Source: Teichococcus aerophilus
Lineage (GTDB): Bacteria > Pseudomonadota > Alphaproteobacteria > Acetobacterales > Acetobacteraceae
NCBI RefSeq assembly: GCF_014490485.1
Contig: NZ_JACTVA010000004.1
Coordinates: forward strand, 124,001-188,000
DNA length: 64,000 bases
Direction: 5' to 3'
Shown: one piece after another, positions 58,311-64,000 of the stretch
Layout: every line of letters begins with the position of its first letter
How positions within the stretch are numbered: position 1 is the first letter of the stretch
Made by a program: the position numbers and the translations under genes
The notes under the pieces: generated by a model
Database searches by the model: none
Told to the model about the DNA's origin: nothing
Seen by the model: the letters and a program-made list of their open reading frames with translations, nothing else

Positions 58311-59315
58311 ATGGTCATCATGAACCATTTCGCCGACGCCCCTTCCGGGCACGACACCGCTCCCACCAACGGGACGCCCGCCGGCGCCGCCAGCGGCGGT
58401 ACCCTGGGGCGCTGGCTGACCGGCCCGCGCGTCGCCAGCCTGCCGCAAGGCAACGCCATGCCCGTGCCGGCGCTGTCCTTCGAATTCTTCCCACCGCGGA
58501 CCGAGGCGCTGGAGCAGCAGCTCTGGTCCTGCGTCCGGCGGCTGGAGCCCCTGGCACCGCGCTTCGTCTCCGTCACCTATGGCGCGGGCGGCACCACGCA
58601 GGAACGTACCCACGCCACGGTGGCGAAGCTGGCGCGGGAGACGGCGCTGACCCCCGCCGCCCACCTGACCTGCGTCGGCGCCAGCGCGGGCGAGGTGGAT
58701 GACGTCGCCCGCCGTTACTGGGATGCCGGGGTGCGCCACATCGTCGCCTTGCGCGGCGACGCACCGGGTGGTGAGGCCAACTACGTGCCGCACCCGGAAG
58801 GCTACGCCTATGCGTCCGACCTGGTGGCCGGCCTGAAGCGCATCGGCGACTTCGAGATCTCGGTCGCTGCCTATCCAGAGACGCATCCGGCCGCGTCTTC
58901 GCCCGAGGCGGACCTGGACAACCTCAAGCGCAAGATCGACGCCGGGGCCACCCGCGCCATCACACAGTACTTCTTCGATACCGATGTCTATCTGCGATTC
59001 TTGGACCGGGCCCTGGCCGCCGGCATCACCGTGCCGATCGTGCCGGGCATCCTGCCGGTGTCCAACTTCACCCAGGTGAAAAAGTTCTCCGGCATGTGCG
59101 GCACCGCCGTGCCGGACTGGATGGGCCATCTGTTCGACGGGCTGGACGACGACCCGGACACCCGCCGGATGGTCGCTGCCTCCATGGCGGCGGAGCAGGT
59201 GCGCCTGCTGCAGGCCAATGGCGTGGACGAATTCCACATCTACACGCTGAACCGGGCCGACCTGAGCTACGCCATCGCCCATATCCTGGGCGTAAGGCCG
59301 CGCAAGGCGGAGTGA
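58311..59315 (+). CDS. metF: Methylenetetrahydrofolate reductase
   Basis: 334 residues if the ATG at 58311 is used. The catalytic domain starts at LSFEFFPPRTEALEQQLWSC, with VTYGAGGTTQERTHATVAKL, HLTCVGAS, the FAD-site ALRGDAPGGE, and ITQYFFDTDVYLRFL. It reduces 5,10-methylene-THF to 5-methyl-THF for methionine synthesis. Typical bacterial MetF begins some ten residues before FEFFPP. Here about 49 extra Gly/Ala/Pro/Thr-rich residues precede ATG 58458, which has AAGG eight bases upstream and may be the true start. Confidence 0.93.
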   Translation: MVIMNHFADAPSGHDTAPTNGTPAGAASGGTLGRWLTGPRVASLPQGNAMPVPALSFEFFPPRTEALEQQLWSCVRRLEPLAPRFVSVTYGAGGTTQERTHATVAKLARETALTPAAHLTCVGASAGEVDDVARRYWDAGVRHIVALRGDAPGGEANYVPHPEGYAYASDLVAGLKRIGDFEISVAAYPETHPAASSPEADLDNLKRKIDAGATRAITQYFFDTDVYLRFLDRALAAGITVPIVPGILPVSNFTQVKKFSGMCGTAVPDWMGHLFDGLDDDPDTRRMVAASMAAEQVRLLQANGVDEFHIYTLNRADLSYAIAHILGVRPRKAE

Positions 59316-59380
59316 GGCGAAGGGCAGGGCGGGGCACACCCTCCGCCTGCCATTGCTTCTATTTAGGGCATCAGGCGAAG

Positions 59381-59403
59381 GCCGGGGAGCAATCCCCGGC
59401 TTT
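59381..59403 (+). terminator. Terminator after metF
   Basis: GCCGGGGA pairs perfectly with TCCCCGGC around a GCAA loop and is followed by TTTCGTCGTT, about 65 bases after the metF stop. The tract is short but the stem is strong. Confidence 0.7.
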
Positions 59404-59592
59404 CGTCGTTCTGGCCGCATGGTGGACGGGCGGATCGGTCAGGCGGGTTCCGGGGCGTGCCTTCCCCAGCTCTCCCGCCTTGCGCGTGACGGCTTATAGC
59501 GGGATCGCCGAAGAGCCTGAATCACGCGGTCAGACAAAGGTGTCGAGCATGGTGCGTGAACGGATGTGAACGCGCCATGCTCTCACGGCGCC

Positions 59593-59979
59593 TCAGCGGA
59601 ACGGGACGAGGGGATCGCGGCCGGTATTCATGTTGTCCCGTGCATCCTGTCCGCTCATCCGGTTCAGGTTGCCCGTGGTATCGGCCGCACCGTTGGGGGA
59701 GTTCTCTCCCATCCGGGCGCGCTCCAGGCTCTGCGCGTTCAGCTGGTCAGCCGAGGTGGCGGCGCCGCCCTGACTGGCCATGCGCTGGCCCTGGCCCTGG
59801 CCCTGGCGCTGGTGGTGCATCGGCGCGCGGGCATGCGGCGCCTGGCCGCGATGCATCTGGGACTGTGCGTGTGGCGGCGGCATCGCGCCAGCCGGCTCGG
59901 CGGCCAGGGCGCCCGTCGCGCCGCCGGCGATGGACAGGGTGGCCAGCAGGGCCAGGGCCGGCAAGCTGCGAACTGTCAT
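59593..59979 (-). CDS. Secreted His/Gln-rich hypothetical protein
   Basis: 128 residues. A signal peptide (MTVRSLPALALLATLSIAGG, cleavage near ALAAE) is followed by a Pro/His/Gln-rich stretch (PPPHAQSQMHRGQAPHARAP, MHHQRQGQGQGQRM) and a polar C-terminus (RMSGQDARDNMNTGRDPLV). The His/Met density suggests periplasmic metal binding, for example copper or nickel, but no known domain is visible. It stands alone between metF and the pentapeptide gene. Confidence 0.6.
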   Translation of the reverse strand: MTVRSLPALALLATLSIAGGATGALAAEPAGAMPPPHAQSQMHRGQAPHARAPMHHQRQGQGQGQRMASQGGAATSADQLNAQSLERARMGENSPNGAADTTGNLNRMSGQDARDNMNTGRDPLVPFR

Positions 59980-60144
59980 CGTTCGATCCTCTTGATACGG
60001 GGCGGTCTTGTTGGCCGTCCGTACTGAAAACGCACCGGTGCCCTGGCCGTTCAGCCCGCATCAGGTGAAATTACGGACATGCGGGGGCGGAGGTGTAGCC
60101 GGACGGAGGTTGGCCGCGTTCGCTTCCCGTTCTATATCCCTGGC

Positions 60145-60648
60145 GTGATTCCCTTCCTGGCGACCCTCCTGGCCTTTCCCGTGGTGATGCTGCTGGCCAT
60201 GGGCCCGGCGGCAGCCGCATGCGTGGATTCCGCCGCGCCCGGGGTGGACTGGCGCCGCTGCCTGCAGGACGGGCGGGACCTAACGGGCGCCGACCTGACC
60301 GGGGCGGTGCTGCGGGATACCAGCTTCGTCCGCGCCCGCCTGCCGGGCGCCAAGCTGGTGCAGGCCGAGGCACCGGAGGTGCGCTTCACCTCCGCCGACC
60401 TGACAGGCGCGGACCTCTCCCGCGCCGTCATGCGCGGGGCCGATTTCACCCGCGCCGTGCTGCGGGACGCCGACCTCTCCGGGGCCGATCTGCGGCAGGC
60501 GCGCTTCTTCCGTGCCGACCTGCGCGGTGCCAACCTGACGGGGGCCGAGCTGGGCGGCGCGGACATGCTGGGCGTGCAGCTGGATGGCGCGCTTTGGGTT
60601 GATGGTCAGAGGCGCTGCGCCGCCGAATCCGTGGGGGCCTGCCGGTAA
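60145..60648 (+). CDS. Exported pentapeptide-repeat protein
   Basis: About 167 residues if GTG 60145 is the start; ATG 60079 in frame is possible. The N-terminal hydrophobic segment (IPFLATLLAFPVVMLLAMG) ends at AAAAC. The mature part holds about 17 A(D/N)L-x-x type repeats (DLTGADLTGAVLRDTSF, ADLSGADLRQARFFRADLRG) that form a right-handed quadrilateral beta-helix. Cys lie near both ends (ACVDS, WRRCLQDG, QRRCAAESVGACR), so disulphides may cap the helix. It lies one base before uvrD. The function is unknown; pentapeptide proteins often bind other proteins. Confidence 0.8.
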   Translation: MIPFLATLLAFPVVMLLAMGPAAAACVDSAAPGVDWRRCLQDGRDLTGADLTGAVLRDTSFVRARLPGAKLVQAEAPEVRFTSADLTGADLSRAVMRGADFTRAVLRDADLSGADLRQARFFRADLRGANLTGAELGGADMLGVQLDGALWVDGQRRCAAESVGACR

Positions 60649-60649
60649 C

Positions 60650-62854
60650 ATGAGCGACTATCTCACCCGCCTGAATCCCGAGCAGCGCGCCGCCGTCGAG
60701 ACGGTGGACGGCCCGCTGCTGGTGCTGGCCGGCGCCGGCACCGGCAAGACCCGCGTGCTGACCACCCGATTCGCCCATATCCTGATGAGCCGGCGTGCCT
60801 TCCCCAATCAGGTGCTGGCCGTCACCTTCACCAACAAGGCGGCGAAGGAGATGCGGGAGCGCGTCGCCTCCATCCTGGGCCAGCCGGCGGAAGGGCTGTG
60901 GCTGGGCACCTTCCACGCGCTGTGCGCGCGCATGTTGCGGCGGCACGCGGAGCTGGTCGGGCTGACCAGCAACTTCACCATCCTCGATACCGACGACCAG
61001 ATGCGGCTGCTGAAGCAGATCATGGCCGCCGAGAACATCGATACGAAGCGCTGGACGCCGCAGAACCTGATGGGCGCCATCCAGCGCTGGAAGGACCGCG
61101 GCCTGACGCCGGACCGCGTGACGGATGCCGAGGATGTGGACTTCGCCAATGGCCGCGCCCGTGGCCTCTACGCGCAGTACCAGGAACGGCTGAAGGCGGT
61201 GAACGCCGCCGATTTCGGCGACCTGCTGCTGCATGTGACCGAGATCCTGCGCACCCGGCCGGACGTGCTGGCCAACTACCACCGCATGTTCCGCTACATC
61301 CTGGTGGACGAGTACCAGGACACCAACACCGTCCAGTATCTGTGGCTGCGCCTGTTGGCCCAGCGGGAGAATCCGGCCGAGCGCAACATCTGCTGCGTCG
61401 GCGACGACGACCAGTCGATCTATTCCTGGCGCGGGGCCGAGATCGAGAACATCCTGCGTTTCGAAAAGGACTTCCCCGGCGCGACCATCGTGCGGCTGGA
61501 GGCCAATTACCGTTCTACGAGGCCGATCCTGGGCGCCGCCGCCGGGCTGATCGCGCAGAATAACGGCCGTCTCGGCAAGACGCTGCGCCCCGGCCGCAAC
61601 GATGCCGAGGGCGACCCCGTCAGTGTCATCTCCCTTTGGGACTCGGAGGAAGAGGCCCGGATGGTGGGCGAGCGGATCGAGCAGGCGCAACGGCGGCGCC
61701 ACAAGCTCTCCGAGATCGCCATCCTGGTCCGCACCGGCTCCCAGACCCGGGCGTTCGAGGAGCGCTTGATCACGCTGGGCATTCCCTACCGCGTGGTCGG
61801 CGGGCAGAAATTCTACGAGCGTTCGGAAATCCGCGACGCGATGGCCTATCTGCGCGTGGTGAACCAGCCGGCCGACGATTTGGCCTTCGAGCGCATCGTC
61901 AACCAGCCGAAGCGCGGGTTGGGCGACACCGCCATCCGCGCCATGCATGAGCTGGGGCGGCGCGAAGGCAAGCCGCTGGTCAGCGCCGCATGGCGGATGA
62001 TCGAGACCGGCGCGCTGCGCGCCAAGGCGAAGCAGTCGCTGCACGAGTTGCTGGAAGGCTTCGCACGCTGGCGCGCCCAGTTGCCGGCGGAAGGGCATGT
62101 GGTGGTCGCCGCCACCATGCTGGAGGAATCCGGCTACACCGACATGTGGAAGCAGGACAAGTCGCCCGAGGCCGCCGGGCGCCTGGAAAACCTGAAGGAA
62201 TTGCTGCGGGCGCTGGGTGAATTCGAGACCCTGGCCGGCTTCCTTGAACACGTCGCCCTGGTCATGGAGACGGACGAGAACGCCGAGGCCGACCGCGTCA
62301 GCCTGATGACGCTGCACGCCGCCAAGGGCCTGGAATTCGACATGGTATTCCTGCCCGGCTGGGAGGAAGGCCTGTTCCCCCACCAGCGCGCGCTGGATGA
62401 GAGCGGCGACAAGGGGCTGGAGGAAGAGCGGCGGCTGGCTTACGTCGGCATCACCCGGGCGCGGCAGAAGGCGATCATCAGCCACGCCGCCAACCGGCGC
62501 ATCTACGCCAACTGGTCCAGCGCCGTGCCCAGCCGCTTCCTGGATGAGTTGCCGGAAGAGCATGTGTTGCGGGAGGGCGGCGCGGGCGCGCACCGCACCC
62601 GCATGGCCAACCAGCCTTCTGCCTTCGCCGGCCAGTTCCCGCTGGTGTCACGCAAGCCGCGCGTGATCGAGGCCGGGGCGTGGGAAGTGGCGCAGCGCCC
62701 GGCGCGCACGGCTTCCATGCCAGTTGGGCAGCGGGTGTTTCACCAGAAATTCGGCTATGGGCGCGTAATGGCCGTGGACGATAGCAAGCTGGACGTCGAG
62801 TTCGAGCATGCCGGCCGCAAGCGCGTCATCGATACCTTTGTGGAAAAAGCCTAA
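60650..62854 (+). CDS. uvrD: ATP-dependent DNA helicase UvrD/PcrA
   Basis: 734 residues from ATG 60650 (MSDYLTRLNPEQRAAVETVD). Superfamily 1A motifs in order are GAGTGKT (I), TFTNKAAKEMRERV (Ia), LVDEYQDTN (II), GDDDQSIYSWRGAEI (III), ANYRST (IV), SLMTLHAAKGLEFDMVFLPG (V) and YVGITRARQ (VI). It unwinds DNA 3' to 5' in nucleotide excision and mismatch repair. The C-terminal 60 residues (VGQRVFHQKFGYGRVMAVDD) match the PcrA/UvrD Tudor-like tail that contacts RNA polymerase. Its stop overlaps the prmA start (TAATG). Confidence 0.95.
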   Translation: MSDYLTRLNPEQRAAVETVDGPLLVLAGAGTGKTRVLTTRFAHILMSRRAFPNQVLAVTFTNKAAKEMRERVASILGQPAEGLWLGTFHALCARMLRRHAELVGLTSNFTILDTDDQMRLLKQIMAAENIDTKRWTPQNLMGAIQRWKDRGLTPDRVTDAEDVDFANGRARGLYAQYQERLKAVNAADFGDLLLHVTEILRTRPDVLANYHRMFRYILVDEYQDTNTVQYLWLRLLAQRENPAERNICCVGDDDQSIYSWRGAEIENILRFEKDFPGATIVRLEANYRSTRPILGAAAGLIAQNNGRLGKTLRPGRNDAEGDPVSVISLWDSEEEARMVGERIEQAQRRRHKLSEIAILVRTGSQTRAFEERLITLGIPYRVVGGQKFYERSEIRDAMAYLRVVNQPADDLAFERIVNQPKRGLGDTAIRAMHELGRREGKPLVSAAWRMIETGALRAKAKQSLHELLEGFARWRAQLPAEGHVVVAATMLEESGYTDMWKQDKSPEAAGRLENLKELLRALGEFETLAGFLEHVALVMETDENAEADRVSLMTLHAAKGLEFDMVFLPGWEEGLFPHQRALDESGDKGLEEERRLAYVGITRARQKAIISHAANRRIYANWSSAVPSRFLDELPEEHVLREGGAGAHRTRMANQPSAFAGQFPLVSRKPRVIEAGAWEVAQRPARTASMPVGQRVFHQKFGYGRVMAVDDSKLDVEFEHAGRKRVIDTFVEKA

Positions 62855-63756
62855 TGAACCAGGGCGTCACCAACCGCCGTCACCCGCAGCTGCTGGAGAC
62901 GCTGACTCTGGACGGGCTGCCCGAGCACGCCGTGCCCGCCTTCGAATCGGCGTTGCAGACCGTTTGCCTGACCGTTGGCTACTTCAAGGACGACCCGACC
63001 GACACGTGGCGCCTGGAAGCGGTGCGCGAGGTCGGCGTCGGTGACGAGGAGCTGATCCCCGCCCTGTTCCTGGCCAGCGCCGTTACCGGCATCGAGCAGC
63101 CGGAGCTATTGCGGGCGCCGGTGGAGGCCGATGGCTGGCTGGCCCGCACCGTGGAAGCCTTCCCGGAGCAGGAGATCGGCGGCCGCTTCGTCATCCGCCC
63201 TAGCCATGTGGCGGACCCGGTGACCTACGGGAAGGTCGTGCTGAAGCTGGATGCGGGTCTCGCCTTCGGCTCGGGCGAGCATGGCTCGACGCGCGGTTGC
63301 CTGATCGGGTTCGAGGGCATGGCGCACCGGCGCCCGCGCCGCATCCTGGATATCGGCACCGGCTCCGGCATCCTGGCCATGGCGGCGGCGAAGCAGCTGA
63401 AGCGCCCGGTGCTGGCCACGGATATCGAGCCGTGGTCCGTGCGTATCACCGCCGACAACGCGGTGGCGAACGGCCTGCGCAACCAGATCCGCGCCAAGCT
63501 GGCCGATGGCTGGCGGCACCCGGCGGTGCATGGCGGGCGCTACGACCTGGTCTTCGCCAATATCCTGGCGCGCCCGCTCTGCTCGATGGCGAAGGACCTG
63601 GCGGACCATCTGGCGCCGCGCGGCACCGCCATCCTGGCCGGGCTGCTGGGGACGCAGGTGCGCATGGTGCTGGCCGCGCATCGCCGCGCCGGGCTGGTGT
63701 TGGAACGGCGGATCGACCAGGGGCATTGGTCGGCCCTGGTGCTGCGGAAGCGCTGA
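62854..63756 (+). CDS. prmA: Ribosomal protein L11 methyltransferase
   Basis: 300 residues. The C-terminal SAM domain has FGSGEHGSTRGCLIGFE, ILDIGTGSGILAMAAAKQLK, ATDIEPWSVRITADNAVANG and the post-motif DLVFANILARPLCSMA, all characteristic of PrmA. The N-terminal substrate domain of about 120 residues is the variable part. The typical 'F-G-T-G-x-H' is here FGSGEHGST. It methylates lysines and the N-terminus of L11. It is translationally coupled to uvrD. Confidence 0.92.
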   Translation: MNQGVTNRRHPQLLETLTLDGLPEHAVPAFESALQTVCLTVGYFKDDPTDTWRLEAVREVGVGDEELIPALFLASAVTGIEQPELLRAPVEADGWLARTVEAFPEQEIGGRFVIRPSHVADPVTYGKVVLKLDAGLAFGSGEHGSTRGCLIGFEGMAHRRPRRILDIGTGSGILAMAAAKQLKRPVLATDIEPWSVRITADNAVANGLRNQIRAKLADGWRHPAVHGGRYDLVFANILARPLCSMAKDLADHLAPRGTAILAGLLGTQVRMVLAAHRRAGLVLERRIDQGHWSALVLRKR

Positions 63757-63792
63757 AGAGGAAGCCTCCCCGAAGCGGACCCCCAAAAGGGG

Positions 63793-63832
63793 GATCGCCC
63801 CGCTGCCCGGGGTAAGGGGCAGCGGGGCGATC
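63793..63832. terminator. 16-bp perfect hairpin after prmA
   Basis: GATCGCCCCGCTGCCC at 63793-63808 pairs perfectly with 63817-63832 around an eight-base loop. The stem is very strong, but the plus strand continues with AAACCG, not U-rich. On the minus strand CCCCCTTTTGG follows, so it could end transcripts coming from the right. Probably the shared 3' boundary of prmA and the gene entering from the right. Confidence 0.55.
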
Positions 63833-63886
63833 AAACCGAAACGGCGTTGGGGGGAGGGGGAGTAGTGAGGAGCGCCGCCTCGGTAA

Positions 63887-63940
63887 CTGGTCTCTGCATG
63901 AACAACCTCGGCGCAAGTCCGAGGTTGCGTGCAGAGCCAG
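63887..63940. repeat. Nested inverted-repeat element (54 bases)
   Basis: The outer arms CTGG plus CTCTGCA pair with TGCAGAG plus CCAG, with one bulged T. The inner arms AACCTCGG and CCGAGGTT pair perfectly. Small unpaired segments (TGAAC, GCG) and a seven-base loop CGCAAGT lie between. The result is a long stable stem on either strand. No U-run makes it a standard terminator. It lies eight bases past the stop of the partial minus-strand gene. Confidence 0.6.
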
Positions 63941-63947
63941 AAAAAAC

Positions 63948-64000
63948 TCAGGCCGCGATGCGGCTCGACTGGAAGGTCACTTCCGTCTGGCCCTTGGGGG
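63948..64000 (-). CDS. C-terminus of an unidentified protein (partial)
   Basis: The minus strand reads PKGQTEVTFQSSRIAA and then a TGA at 63950-63948, followed by a T-run. Only 16 residues are visible, too few to assign. The reading is supported by typical third-position GC and by the downstream T-run and hairpin. It would enter from the right edge. Confidence 0.4.
   Translation of the reverse strand, partial: PKGQTEVTFQSSRIAA

Overview
The window is a gene-dense chromosomal segment of a very GC-rich (roughly 70%) alphaproteobacterium. A GatB/YqeY-dnaG-rpoD block, a CarA with an N-terminal helix-turn-helix domain, a NepR-like small protein, GTG/TTG starts and stop/start overlaps all point to the Rhodospirillales, most likely Acetobacteraceae close to Roseomonas. 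This is inferred from gene content and style, not from a database search.

Layout. 1-1233: the end of a minus-strand phage-type module (tail-spike-like protein, virion-associated hypothetical). 1527-5364: a PotFGHI-type polyamine ABC transporter. 5437-6443: a tandem pair of related lipoproteins. 6435-16334 (minus): a peptide-type ABC importer, a fused HyuA-HyuB/5-oxoprolinase and an IclR regulator with a recognisable promoter and palindromic operator, together resembling a module for uptake and hydrolysis of a cyclic amide such as pyroglutamate or a hydantoin. 16683-22680: a DUF2189 membrane protein, two related aminotransferases (the second fused to a GNAT domain), a double-GNAT protein, a DinB-like protein and a PfpI-family protein. 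22696-23932 (minus): a dehalogenase-type alpha/beta hydrolase with the fluoroacetate-dehalogenase residue set, and a small membrane protein. 24163-25014: a DUF2188 protein, strong hairpins, an orphan NepR-like protein with an EcfG-like promoter, and a candidate structured small RNA. 25015-29667: lysR-trxB (minus), divergent lrp, and greA-ilvA-membrane protein (minus). 29804-35430 (minus): carA, an SDR oxidoreductase and carB. Two matched palindromes lie upstream of the HTH-CarA gene.

35620-40914: yqeY, a dispersed inverted-repeat element, dnaG, rpoD and a GNAT gene. 40981-43365 (minus): two related glycosyltransferase-like genes and ppa. 43570-49058: an exported MetX-like hydrolase, a CAU-anticodon tRNA, a MASE1-GGDEF protein, ettA and a GNAT gene. 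A second copy of the dispersed element follows, then a PAS-GGDEF-EAL protein. 51222-55231 (minus): a second Pot-type ABC transporter. 55444-58055: a methyltransferase-like protein and the outer-membrane lipid-asymmetry genes mlaA-mlaC. 58311-64000: metF, a secreted His/Gln-rich protein, a pentapeptide-repeat protein, uvrD/pcrA, prmA, two strong structured elements and the C-terminus of an unidentified minus-strand gene.

The most promising items for novelty are: (i) the HTH-CarA fusion facing twin palindromes spaced about four helical turns apart; (ii) the terminal-inverted-repeat element present at two loci; (iii) the structured RNA candidate upstream of the NepR-like gene; (iv) the GNAT-aminotransferase fusion; and (v) the paired lipoproteins with a shared C-terminal signature.
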